The notes: generated from the letters alone by a model not told the origin. A stretch of 64,000 nucleotides of DNA from Streptomyces sp. MST-110588 (GCF_022695595.1 NZ_CP074380.1:3484001-3548000), one strand, 5' to 3'. Shown: positions 7,718-15,941, counted from the first letter of the stretch. Numbers and translations: made by a program.

Positions 7718-8481
7718 CCGAGAGTTCTTCACGCAGGGTGTTGGAGCGACTGCGCGCCATTGACTGGGGCGACGATTTCGCGGCATCCGATCACGCCAAT
7801 TCGCGTGCTCTACTCATGCGCGAATACCTCCGACGAGCGGCTCTGTGGGCGCGTGCTTATGGGGCAGAGCAGTCCTGGCCGTTCTTCGACATCACGGAGC
7901 GTGTCGATGCGGAGCTCCAGATGCCCTCCGAGGTCGCAGACGAAGTGGAACAAGTCCTGGCCGGGCTCGCGCCGACTTCGCTGAAGCGGACCTGCCGAGC
8001 CGCTATCCGGTGGGCAGCCATCCGCGACGCCCGTGACGACCTACCTGCCGATTTGCCGGACCCTTATGAACCGCTCCTCCTTATGTACGAACGGGGCGGC
8101 GGGTACTTCCTGGAGGATTATCTCGGCCTCAACGGCGTGATGATCCCGCTCGGCAACGTGGAGAGCAACGCTTCCGTTACGCCCTTTGTCACACTCGCCC
8201 CAGCCACACTCGACGCACTCGACGCCGAAGGGCAGATCACCTACTACGCGAAGGTCAGCGAGGGCTACCCCCGGCAGAAACCGCGCGGAATTGTCCGGCG
8301 TCGGATCGACGAAGGGCAGACGTATGACGAAGCCTTCACCCGCAACCTCCGCTGGGAACCGACCGAGTACCTGAAGCTGTACGACCTCGGCCACAACGAA
8401 GTCGACCATGTCCAGACCACAGAAATCGAGGCTGCCGCATTCATCGAATCGGTGACGACGAAAATCCTTGGCTCCTCTTGA
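7714..8481 (+). CDS. Immunity-like protein, family A copy 3, with C-terminal extension
   Basis: 255 aa, soluble, starting GTG at 7714 in a GTGA overlap with the preceding toxin tail. Residues 1-165 correspond to the 167-aa paralogue at 6598-7101 (shared motifs ALLMREYLRRAALWAR, WPFFDITERVD, MYERGGG, LDALDAEG). Residues 170-255 form a second segment not present in that copy (YPRQKPRGIVRRRIDEG, TRNLRWEPTEYLKLYDLGHN, IEAAAFIESV), with the look of a small alpha/beta domain. The gene ends in TTGA, overlapping a possible TTG start of the first Imm49 gene, so it leads that operon. Immunity function is inferred from context. Confidence 0.72.
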   Translation: MTESSSRRVLERLRAIDWGDDFAASDHANSRALLMREYLRRAALWARAYGAEQSWPFFDITERVDAELQMPSEVADEVEQVLAGLAPTSLKRTCRAAIRWAAIRDARDDLPADLPDPYEPLLLMYERGGGYFLEDYLGLNGVMIPLGNVESNASVTPFVTLAPATLDALDAEGQITYYAKVSEGYPRQKPRGIVRRRIDEGQTYDEAFTRNLRWEPTEYLKLYDLGHNEVDHVQTTEIEAAAFIESVTTKILGSS

Positions 8482-8489
8482 GCCGCAGC

Positions 8490-9350
8490 ATGGCCACCAC
8501 TGTCGCCCGGCACGGGGCGCCAGGCCCCAATGCTGCGGAGTGGGCGCAGGAGCTGGGCCAGGACCTGACGGAGGACATCGACGAACTTGAGCAGTCCTCG
8601 GAGATGATCGACTCTACGTTCAATACCACTCTTCTATACCTGCAAGCCCGCTGCACGATCGATCCGCGAGCCGCGGAGCTGGAGACGTGGGAAGCGGTCG
8701 TCAACGCGATGCAGCTGGGCTCTGCGATGTTCGCCGCAGCAGGCGTGAGTCAAGGAACTGTCGAGTGCCGAATCAACCGGGAGCTGCGCAACATCCCAGC
8801 GCTCGGTCCGAGTTCTTTCGCTGACGCGGGTAACTGGCTGACGTCGTTCTGGTTGGCGGTTGTGTGCCGGAACCAGAAGCGGATGACCGAGCTGTGCGAG
8901 ATCCCGCTTGACCGCCTCCGTTCGCCAGAGGGGGCGTACGACGCGTACATCTACCACTGGGTAGACGTCCTGCAGACGTACTGGTTGCAGCGGCCGGGGC
9001 TGGTTGACAAGCTCATCGTCGCGATCGAGACGTCGCACCCAGACGCGACTTCAGTCACTCCTCTGCCTCTGCTGCAGGCCGTGCTCTACCCACCGATCAA
9101 CCTCTTCCACCGCTTCGTCACCAAAGATGAGCAGGGCTTCAACCAGGCTCTGGTGGAGGCGCTGGAGCTGCACAAGGCGTACTGGACTGCCAACGAGGAC
9201 CGGGCAGCGGATCCCGACGGTCGTATCGCTCTGGGCCCGCTTGCTGTTGCCTGCCTCGCCTATGACGGGGAGATCCCGATCGAGGTCGAGTCGGAGTACC
9301 TGCCCAAGCACCTCCTGCACCGCGGTTGGCTCGGCGAGTTCCCCACGTGA
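8490..9350 (+). CDS. Imm49-family immunity protein, copy 1
   Basis: About 286 aa, all-helical, cytoplasmic. I recognise the Imm49 pattern seen in Streptomyces immunity proteins: LETWEAVVNAMQLGSAMFAA, GPSSFADAGNWLTSFWLAVV, CR, IYHWVDVLQTYWLQRPGLVD, LYPPINLFHRFV, LHKAYW and the terminal block LGPLAVACLAYDGEIPIEVE followed by SEYLPKHLL...GEFPT. Such proteins are predicted to neutralise the toxin of a neighbouring gene by direct binding. The ATG at 8490 is preferred; an in-frame TTG at 8478 overlaps the upstream stop (TTGA). It heads five tandem paralogues. No intact toxin is left nearby. Confidence 0.78.
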   Translation: MATTVARHGAPGPNAAEWAQELGQDLTEDIDELEQSSEMIDSTFNTTLLYLQARCTIDPRAAELETWEAVVNAMQLGSAMFAAAGVSQGTVECRINRELRNIPALGPSSFADAGNWLTSFWLAVVCRNQKRMTELCEIPLDRLRSPEGAYDAYIYHWVDVLQTYWLQRPGLVDKLIVAIETSHPDATSVTPLPLLQAVLYPPINLFHRFVTKDEQGFNQALVEALELHKAYWTANEDRAADPDGRIALGPLAVACLAYDGEIPIEVESEYLPKHLLHRGWLGEFPT

Positions 9351-9591
9351 GCCGCCCGCGCGTCATCGGCGCAGCAGCACCGCCCCGGCATGCCCGACCA
9401 GCCTCTTCCCGTCAGCCACCACCGACAGCCGACGGTCCCGCCCTGTACGCTCAACCACCAGAAAGGTGCCTTGCTCCCGCAGCGGATATGACCTAGACAC
9501 TCACATCCTTGCAAGTCAACGGCACCTTCCCGCTATCGGGGCGTCAGACGGCCCAATTCCGCTGAATACCCAGGGCTAGAGGAGAGATTCA

Positions 9592-10461
9592 GTGGTCACG
9601 AGCGTTCCCCGCCATGACTTCCCGGCAGAGGCAACCCAGGAGGACATGGCAGCGCTCATGGAGAGCACCAGCCGGGTCATCGATCGCCTTGAACAATCGG
9701 AGATGTCCCGCTCCCGGGCCCTCGACTGCACCTTGCACGTGGCCATGTCATGCTGTGCGGTCGACCCTCAAGCAACGAAGTTGGAGACATGGGAGGCGTG
9801 GGTCACAGCCATGCAAGTCGGCTCCGGGCTGTTTGATTCGGCTATGGCGGCGGAAGGTCCAGTGCCGTTCCGCATCGGGATCGCAGGGGAAGTAAAGCAT
9901 CTCCCGGCTACCGGACCGACCTCTTACACGCACGCGGGAGCCTGGCTTACCGCGGTCTATCTGGCGACGATCTGCCGTGAGAATGAGTGCCTCGACCGGC
10001 TCATGCACGTGCCGGTGTCTTTCCTCCGTGAGTCCGGCGCCGTGTTCGACGAGTACGTCTACAGCTGGGTGGAGGCCCTACACAGCTATTGGTTCCGCCG
10101 GGCAGACGATATGTGGAACAAGCTGGTCGAGGCGATTGACAGCGCCAGCCCCCAGGTTGCCCGGATCGCCGACGAGAAGACGTTGCTGAAGATCCTTTAT
10201 CCGCCGCTCGAGCTTTTCCAGCTCTACAACCGCGGAGAGACCGAGAAATTCAACGCCTCCCTGGCCGAATTCCTCACCTGGCACAAGCAGTACTGGACCG
10301 GCGACGAGGCGCGATCCCTAAACGGTGATGGCCTGGTGGCCCTAGCCCCGCTCGCCATTGCATGCATGGCCTACGACAACGGCTTCCCGATCGAGGTCGA
10401 TTCTGAGTACCTGCCCAAGGAACTTCTGCAGTTCGGCTGGGTCGGCGAGGTCGACGCTTGA
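9592..10461 (+). CDS. Imm49-family immunity protein, copy 2
   Basis: 289 aa. GTG at 9592 with GAGGAGAG about 7 bases upstream, so it has its own ribosome site after a 241-bp spacer that holds no recognisable gene. It shares the family blocks LETWEAWVTAMQVGSGLFDS, GPTSYTHAGAWLTAVYLA, VYSWVEALHSYWFRRADDM, LYPPLELFQLY, WHKQYWTGDE, LAPLAIACMAYDNGFPIEVD and SEYLPKELL. It is the most divergent of the first four copies: GEVDA replaces GEFPT at the end, and Asp and Trp substitute around VEALHSYW. Divergence between adjacent copies suggests old duplication and perhaps different toxin targets. Confidence 0.77.
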   Translation: MVTSVPRHDFPAEATQEDMAALMESTSRVIDRLEQSEMSRSRALDCTLHVAMSCCAVDPQATKLETWEAWVTAMQVGSGLFDSAMAAEGPVPFRIGIAGEVKHLPATGPTSYTHAGAWLTAVYLATICRENECLDRLMHVPVSFLRESGAVFDEYVYSWVEALHSYWFRRADDMWNKLVEAIDSASPQVARIADEKTLLKILYPPLELFQLYNRGETEKFNASLAEFLTWHKQYWTGDEARSLNGDGLVALAPLAIACMAYDNGFPIEVDSEYLPKELLQFGWVGEVDA

Positions 10462-10616
10462 GCTACGACCGGCCGATCACAGAACTCGTGCCGCTCAACT
10501 ACCACTTCGCCTACCGCGCGATAACAGCCGAGGGATTCGTGCCTGGATGGACGGCAACACCGGCCCCAAGGGCCCGCCGCTACCACCGATGTGAGCGTTG
10601 TGCTCCCTCCCCGTGA
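10458..10616 (+). CDS. Short open frame after Imm49 copy 2
   Basis: A TTG at 10458 overlaps the preceding stop (TTGA) and opens a 52-aa frame (SYDRPITELVPLNYHFAYRA, then ITAEGFVPGWTATPAPRA). It has no recognised domain. Its place just before a decayed Imm49 C-terminus suggests it may be debris from an older gene joined there by deletion. Kept because the overlap repeats the coupling pattern of the array; translation is doubtful. Confidence 0.25.
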   Translation: MSYDRPITELVPLNYHFAYRAITAEGFVPGWTATPAPRARRYHRCERCAPSP

Positions 10617-10638
10617 GTGCGCCGGCGCGGGGTCCCTG

Positions 10639-10779
10639 AGCAGCGATGGCCTTGTTGCCCTCGGCCCCCTGGCCGTCGCATGCATGGCCTATGATGCCGG
10701 GCTACCGATCGAGGTAGAGTCCGAGTAGCTCCCCAAGCACCTGCTCAAGCACACGTGGGTGGGTGAGTTCCCGACGTGA
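10639..10779 (+). pseudogene. C-terminal relic of an Imm49-family gene
   Basis: Reads SSDGLVALGPLAVACMAYDA, GLPIEVESE-stop-LPKHLLKHTW and VGEFPT-stop: the last 46 residues of an Imm49 protein with an in-frame TAG at 10726-10728 and no N-terminal part. It lies between intact copies 2 and 3, so the ancestral array had at least one more member, lost by internal deletion. Confidence 0.75.
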
Positions 10780-10793
10780 TCGGTAAGTGATCC

Positions 10794-11645
10794 ATGACAT
10801 TGAAGGTGGAGCGGCGCCTTCTTCCCGCGGTCGATGAGCATGCCACGGAGCGTCTGGCCGAAGGGCTCGAGGACAGTGTCCGGAGCCTGAATGCGTCGCC
10901 GGCCGTCTTCGGCATGGCGCTGAACGAGGCGCTTCTTCAGGTGCAGATGCACCAGGCACTCAATCCCCGGGGTAACCGACTCCCGACCTGGGTGGCCACT
11001 GTCTCCGCGATGCAGGTCGGTACGGCAGCCTTCGCCGCTGCGGCGGCCGAGGGACCGTTCGAGGCACGCATCACGGGCGAAGTTCGCACCATCCAGGCGG
11101 CGGGACCGCAGTTCTACGCGAACGCCGGGAACTGGCTGACCACGCTCTGGTTCGTCATCATCTGCCGTGACCAGGCCCGTATGGACAAGATGTGCCAGGT
11201 GCCGCTCGATCTCTTGCGCGCGTCCGGGGCAGAGGGCGACGAGTACGTCTACCACTGGGTCGACAGTCTCCAGACATACTGGCGCGAGGAGCCGGGACTC
11301 GTCGAAAAGCTGACAGCCACGATCGAGATGTCCCACCCGGACATCGCGACGATCACACCCCGCGACCTCCTCCAGTGCATCCTGTATCCGCCGATCCACC
11401 TCTTCTACCTGTTCGTACGCAAGGACCACGAGGGCTTCAACCAAGCGCTCGCGGAGGCACTCGAACTCCATAAGGCGTACTGGAGCCGAGAGGACCGCTC
11501 CGACGACATCGCCGGCTACCTCGCCCTGGGACCGCTGGCCATGGCATGCCTCGCCTACGACGCCGGATTCCCGATCGAGGTCGAATCCGAGTACCTGCCC
11601 ATCCGGCTCCTGGACCGTTCCTGGCTGGGTGAGTTCCCCACGTGA
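10794..11645 (+). CDS. Imm49-family immunity protein, copy 3
   Basis: 283 aa from ATG 10794, 15 bp after the relic. Contains the blocks LPTWVATVSAMQVGTAAFAA, GPQFYANAGNWLTTLWFVII, VYHWVDSLQTYWREEPGLVE, LYPPIHLFYLFVRKDHEGFN, LHKAYWS, LGPLAMACLAYDAGFPIEVE, SEYLP and GEFPT. It is most like copy 1 by eye in the central and C-terminal thirds. The stop overlaps the next start as GTGA (11642-11645), so copies 3, 4 and 5 form one coupled run. Cytoplasmic immunity role inferred from family and context. Confidence 0.78.
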   Translation: MTLKVERRLLPAVDEHATERLAEGLEDSVRSLNASPAVFGMALNEALLQVQMHQALNPRGNRLPTWVATVSAMQVGTAAFAAAAAEGPFEARITGEVRTIQAAGPQFYANAGNWLTTLWFVIICRDQARMDKMCQVPLDLLRASGAEGDEYVYHWVDSLQTYWREEPGLVEKLTATIEMSHPDIATITPRDLLQCILYPPIHLFYLFVRKDHEGFNQALAEALELHKAYWSREDRSDDIAGYLALGPLAMACLAYDAGFPIEVESEYLPIRLLDRSWLGEFPT

Positions 11646-12496
11646 GCCACATGAGCATTCCCCGCCACCCCTTTCCTGCGGGAAACGCGGAAGAGGGCCT
11701 CGCCGTACTCCAAAGCAGCGCACAGAAGCTGATCGACGGGCTGGAGGCGCGCTCCACCAGGCTGGGCGATGCCCTGGGCACCACACTCATGCTGGCCAAG
11801 GCGCACTGCCTGATGGACCCGAGGGCGGCGATCTTCCCCACGTGGGATGCCTGGGTGAATGCGATGCAGGTCGGCTCCGCGGTGTTCGCTGCCGCGACCA
11901 CGGCCGAAGCGCGAGTTGAGTGCCGCATTGCGCACAAGGATCGGACACTCCAGGCCACCGGCCCGCAGTGGTACGTGCATCCGAACGCCTGGCTCACCGC
12001 CTTCTACCTGGCCGTGGTGTGCCGGGAACGGGACAGGATCACGGCCCTGTGCCAGGTGCCACTGTCCCTGCTGCGCGAGAACGGTTCGCGTTTCGACGAG
12101 TTCCAGTTCGCCTGGATCGACACCCTCCAGACCTACTGGCTCGGCGGCCCCGACCTCGGCCAGAAGCTGGTGGCAGCGGTGGACGGCACGGACCCGGAAA
12201 CCGTCACCGACCCGGAGACGGTGGGCAAGCTGATGTACCCGGCCATGGAGATGTTCCACCGGATCGTCCGCAAGGACCATGCCGGCTTCAACCGTGCACT
12301 CGTCGCCGCCCTCCAGTGGCACAAGGAGTACTGGACCGAAGAGGACCGAGCCGCCACAATTCCGGGCCTCGTCGCGCTCGCCCCCCTCGCCATGGCCTGC
12401 ATCGCCCACGACTCGGGCATCCCCATCGAGGTCGAGTCCGACTACCTTCCCGCCGTCCTCATCAAACGCAACTGGTGCGGTGAGTTCCCCACATGA
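11642..12496 (+). CDS. Imm49-family immunity protein, copy 4
   Basis: 284 aa from a GTG that overlaps the previous stop; an in-frame ATG at 11651 is an alternative start. Family blocks: FPTWDAWVNAMQVGSAVFAA, GPQWYVHPNAWLTAFYLAVV, FQFAWIDTLQTYWLGGPDLG, LMYPAMEMFHRIVRKDHAGF, WHKEYWTEEDRA, LAPLAMACIAHDSGIPIEVE and GEFPT. The insert DPETVTDPETV near residue 180 is a small internal duplication. The stop overlaps the next ATG (ATGA). Confidence 0.78.
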   Translation: MSHMSIPRHPFPAGNAEEGLAVLQSSAQKLIDGLEARSTRLGDALGTTLMLAKAHCLMDPRAAIFPTWDAWVNAMQVGSAVFAAATTAEARVECRIAHKDRTLQATGPQWYVHPNAWLTAFYLAVVCRERDRITALCQVPLSLLRENGSRFDEFQFAWIDTLQTYWLGGPDLGQKLVAAVDGTDPETVTDPETVGKLMYPAMEMFHRIVRKDHAGFNRALVAALQWHKEYWTEEDRAATIPGLVALAPLAMACIAHDSGIPIEVESDYLPAVLIKRNWCGEFPT

Positions 12497-13329
12497 GACA
12501 CCTGGAACAGATGGCAGCGGTGGTTCCCGTCATGGAGCGGTCGCTGTCCTATTCTTTGGAGGAGATCGAGACCTCGCACAACTCCAGGTCGGGCGCAGTC
12601 ATGAGGTCGCTGAACGTCGCCCTCGTCCGCTGTGTCGGGGACCCCACTGCCGGCATGTTGGAGACCTGGGAGTCCTGGCTGCTGGCTATGCAGGTACATT
12701 CGGCCGTCTTCGCCGCCGCCGATCCCAACCGGGAAACGGTCACCTGCAAGATCCGCCAGGAGGAGCGCCACCTCGCCACCACCGGGCCGCAGACCTACCT
12801 CAACGCGGACACCTGGCTCGACGCCTTCTACCTCGCGGTCATCTGCCTTGAAGCAGGCCGCCTCGACATGCTGGCCCGGATCCCGGTCTCCCTTCTGCGC
12901 GACTTCGGCGGCGCCCTGGACGAGTACACCTACGCCTGGGTGGAGACCCTCCAGAGCTTCTGGCTCCACCGGGACGACCTGCGCACGCACCTGGTGCGCG
13001 CCGTGGACCTGAGTGCTCCCGAGCACGCCCGCGTCGTCGACGCGGAGGAGATGATCAAGCTCCGGTACCCGCCGATCATGATGCTCTACCGCTACCTGCG
13101 CAACGACGCCGCCGGTTTCAACGAGGCCCTGGCCGACGCCGTCCGCTGGCACAAGGAGTACTGGACCGCCGACGAGGACCGCGCCCACAACATCCTGGGC
13201 GTCGTGGCCCTCGCTCCGCTGGCGATCGCCTGCCTGGCCAAGGCCAACGGCATCCCGGTCGAGGTTGAGACCGACTACCTCCCTCAGGCACTCCTCGACT
13301 TCGCCTGGCGCGACGAGTTCGACGCGTAG
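12493..13329 (+). CDS. Imm49-family immunity protein, copy 5
   Basis: 278 aa, last intact member of the array, coupled to copy 4 by ATGA. Family blocks: LETWESWLLAMQVHSAVFAA, GPQTYLNADTWLDAFYLAVI, YTYAWVETLQSFWLHRDDL, LRYPPIMMLYRYLRNDAAGF, WHKEYWTADEDRA, LAPLAIACLAKANGIPVEVE and TDYLPQALL. It ends DEFDA, unlike the GEFPT of copies 1, 3 and 4, and its N-terminus is shorter. It is the most divergent of the coupled trio (copies 3-5). Confidence 0.77.
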   Translation: MRHLEQMAAVVPVMERSLSYSLEEIETSHNSRSGAVMRSLNVALVRCVGDPTAGMLETWESWLLAMQVHSAVFAAADPNRETVTCKIRQEERHLATTGPQTYLNADTWLDAFYLAVICLEAGRLDMLARIPVSLLRDFGGALDEYTYAWVETLQSFWLHRDDLRTHLVRAVDLSAPEHARVVDAEEMIKLRYPPIMMLYRYLRNDAAGFNEALADAVRWHKEYWTADEDRAHNILGVVALAPLAIACLAKANGIPVEVETDYLPQALLDFAWRDEFDA

Positions 13330-13399
13330 CCCGTCGCGGAGGTCCGGGACGCGGGGCGCGGTGCGGGCCTTGCATGTCTGCTGACGTGACCACATTTAT

Positions 13400-13605
13400 C
13401 CCGGCTGCTGCGAACGAGGCCCTCCAGCGGCACAAGGGGTATCGGAGCGATGAGAGCCAGACCGCATAGGCCAGGGCCTCGTTGTTACGGCTCGCTCGCC
13501 ACGTCCTGCATACCCAACCGCGCGAGCTTCCCCATCGAGGTGGCGTCGTAGCGCCTGCCCACTGCACTCCTGGAGCATTCATGGCAGGGCAAGTTCCCTG
13601 CCTGG
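13400..13605 (+). pseudogene. C-terminal relic of a further Imm49-family gene
   Basis: Frame-broken remains of the family C-terminus: NEALQRHKGYRSDES (compare NEALADAVRWHKEYWTADED), then after a shift SFPIEVAS-stop and LPTALLEHSWQGKFPA (compare GIPVEVETDYLPQALLDFAW). Together with the relic at 10639 this makes at least seven ancestral Imm49 copies. The stretch from here to 13694 shows nothing else. Confidence 0.65.
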
Positions 13606-13694
13606 GACATTGCAGCCGTAGCACCTCATGCCGCGGCTGAGGGGGAGCTTGGCAGCGACGTATTCCCGCAGTCCTCGTGGGTCTCGTCGGGCTT

Positions 13695-13841
13695 TTATTT
13701 CGCGTCGGTGAGCAGGTGCTGCAGCCCGCGCACGTAGTCCCGCATGCGGCGGCGCAGTTCGATACGGCGACTCACCGATCCCCTTCGGCGGCGCTCGGGC
13801 GAAGTTTCTCGCGCACCTCTTTGCACAAGCTCTGCGCTCAT
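13695..13841 (-). CDS. Small basic protein (48 aa), unknown
   Basis: ATG at 13841 with AAGGAGAG 4 bases upstream, an excellent ribosome site, and TAA at 13695. The product is Arg-rich and helical (MSAELVQRGARETSPERRRR, then VSRRIELRRRMRDYVRGLQH). The start overlaps the TGA of an upstream frame (ATGA) that can be read back as ...SVRATASQGKRKESA and has no start codon before the tRNA terminator. That suggests the tail of a gene cut off at the islet junction. Size and charge would fit a small DNA-binding or partner protein; no family recognised. Confidence 0.45.
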   Translation of the reverse strand: MSAELVQRGARETSPERRRRGSVSRRIELRRRMRDYVRGLQHLLTDAK

Positions 13842-13923
13842 GCGCTCTCCTTGCGCTTCCCTTGGGATGCGGTGGCACGAACCGAAGCGCCGCCACTGGC
13901 TGAGGTGGACTCCTCCGGTAAGA

Positions 13924-13958
13924 GAAAAGCCAGGTCAGAATGGTCTGACCTGGCTTTC
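13924..13958 (-). terminator. Terminator of tRNA-Thr (bidirectional hairpin)
   Basis: Perfect 12-bp stem AGCCAGGTCAGA / TCTGACCTGGCT with a 4-nt loop, extended by AAA/TTT, immediately downstream of the minus-strand tRNA. On the minus strand it is followed by TTTTCTCTT. A weaker, decayed counterpart sits beside the left tRNA fragment (about 5766-5785), consistent with exchange of the tRNA 3' flank during integration. Confidence 0.8.
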
Positions 13959-13964
13959 TCGCTG

Positions 13965-14038
13965 AGCCGCCTAAGGGAATCGAACCCTTGACCTACGCAT
14001 TACGAGTGCGTCGCTCTGGCCGACTGAGCTAAGGCGGC
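13965..14038 (-). tRNA. tRNA-Thr (anticodon CGT)
   Basis: Full cloverleaf on the minus strand: acceptor GCCGCCT / AGGCGGC, D arm with AGTCGG, anticodon stem CGCAC / ATGCG around loop CTCGTAA (anticodon CGT), T arm with GGTTCGATTCC. CCA is not encoded, as is common in actinobacteria. Its 3' half is duplicated at 5803-5843, so it served as integration site of the adjacent islet and was restored by the islet-borne 3' end. Confidence 0.95.
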
Positions 14039-14099
14039 GTGGTGCGGGGCCCAGTCTACACATGGGTGGGGGGTGCTTCGAAACGGGTTGCGGGGCTGG

Positions 14100-15715
14100 T
14101 CAGGAGCAGCGTTTGGCGGGTGGGGGCGGGGTGCCTTCCAGGAGGTAGGTGTTGATGGCGGTGTCGATGCAGTCGCTGCCGCGGCCGTAGGCGGTGTGGC
14201 CGTCGCCGTCGTAGGTGAGGAGGGTGCCGGAGGAGAGCTGGGAGGCGAGGGAGCGGGCCCAGCGGTAGGGGGTGGCCGGGTCGCGGGTGGTGCCGACGAC
14301 GACGATCGGGGGTGCGCCCTTGGCCTCGATGCGGTGGGGGTGCCGGTGGGGCGGACCGGCCAGTACGCGCAGTTCAGGGCGGACCAGGCGAAGTTCTCGC
14401 CGAAGACCGGGGAGGCGGCGCGGAAGGCGGGGAGGGCGGCGCGTACATCGTCGGGGCCGGAGAAAGCAGGCGGGAGGTCCAGGCAGTTCACGGCGGGGTT
14501 GGCGAACATCTGGTTGGTGTACCTGCCGTCGGGGTCGCGCTCGTAGTAGCTGTCGGAGAGAGCCAGCAGGCCGCGGCCGTCGCCCTTGATGACCTGGGCG
14601 AGGTACTGCCGCAGAAGGGGCCAGGCGCCCTGGTCGTACATGGCGGCGACGACGCCGGTCGTGGCCAGGGACTCGGTGAGTTTGCGGGGGCCGCCGGTTT
14701 CGGCGGGGTGGGCGTCCAGGCGGGCGAAGAGGGCGGAGAGGCGTTTGCCGGCTTCGCGGGGGTTGTCCCTGCCCAGGGGACAGTCGCTCCGCTTGACGCA
14801 GTCGGTGGCGAAGGCCGTGAAGGCGGTGTCGAAGCCGGCGGTCTGGTCGCGGTTGGTCGTGCGGGAGGGGAGGGAGGGGTCCAGGGCGCCGTCCAGGACG
14901 AGCCGGCCGGTGCGGGTGGGGAAGAGGCCGGCGTAGGTTGCGCCGAGGAAGGTGCCGTAGGAGGCCCCTACATAGGTGAGCTTGTCGTCACCGAGGACGG
15001 CGCGCAGGATGTCCATGTCGCGGGCCGCCTCGATGGTGGAGACATGCCCCAGGAGGGGGCCGGAGCGGGTGCGGCAGCCCTTGGCGAAGGCGCTGTAGGC
15101 GCTGACCAGCCGGGTTGTCTCGGACGGGTCGTCGGGGGTTTGGTCGGTACGGACGAAGGTGTCCATTTCCTTGTCGGTCAGGCACTTGACCGGTTCGCTG
15201 CGGTCCACGCCGCGCGGGTCCATCGCCACCAGGTCGTAGCGCGCGCGGACCGCCGCCGGCTCCGGGGCGAACTTCTCCAGGTAGTCGATCGCCGAGCCGC
15301 CGGGACCGCCCGGGTTGACCATGAGGGAGCCGATTCGGCCGCCGGAGCGGCCGGTGGTCTTCTTACGGGCCACGGCGAGTCGGAGATCCGTGTGGGCGCT
15401 GGGGGCCGCGTAGTCGAGGGGGGCCTTCATCGTGGCGCACTGGAAGCCGTCGGCATCGCAGTCTCGCCAGTTCAGCTTCTGGGCGTAGTACGGCTTGAGG
15501 GAGGCGGGGACGGTGGCGGGGAGGGGCTGGAGGGCGCCGGGCGTGGATCCGCGGCCGGATTCGGGAGCGGGGGCCGAGCCCGGGGCGGTGCCGCCGCTCG
15601 TACGGCCGGTGGGTGAGGAACCGGCCGCCGAGGGGCCGGAGGAGCACCCGGAGAGAAGCAGGGCGGCGATCGCGAGCGCGGCGCCGATGGCGCGGTGTGG
15701 ACGGCTGATCTCCAT
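14100..15715 (-). CDS. Secreted alpha/beta-hydrolase peptidase lipoprotein (tripeptidyl aminopeptidase-like), apparent frameshift
   Basis: Exported peptidase of the Streptomyces Tap/SlpD-SlpE type. Signal peptide with lipobox LLLSGC, then GGPGGSA oxyanion region, DPRGVDRS, and the nucleophile elbow GASYGTFLG. The C-terminus is out of frame: after YWPVRPTGTP the continuous frame becomes Pro/Ser-rich and runs through the tRNA. Shifting by one base at a run of five C (+ strand G, 14336-14340) restores HRIEAKGAPPIVVVGTTRDP (catalytic Asp), LLTYDGDGHTAYG (catalytic His) and the family end ...AKRCS with TGA at 14100. Either a sequencing error in the homopolymer or a true inactivating deletion. Without the shift the catalytic Asp and His are lost. 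Confidence 0.82.
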
Positions 15716-15941
15716 GGGCGGTCCCTTGGTCCTCGGTTTTCGCCCCCGTCGACGGTGGAGCGGCGGCGATGGCGGTGGGGCGGTAAGGGGTGGTGGACGG
15801 AGCGTATCCGGGTGGCCACATGAGGGTGTGGGCCCTGCACTCGTACGGGTGAGTGGGGCCGGAGTGCCCGGTGAGTGGGACGGGGCGGAGGCCGGGGGAC
15901 GAGAGCAGTGGCGGTGGCGGTGCGGCCGGGGGCCGCGTCGG

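Noticed and set aside
10689..12409. Long minus-strand frames through the Imm49 array
   Set aside because: They mirror the codon positions of the plus-strand Imm49 genes and repeat with them; no independent motif.
5803..14038. Integrase or excisionase within the islet
   Set aside because: No tyrosine or serine recombinase motif in any frame; the only small basic ORF (13695-13841) has no recognised excisionase pattern.
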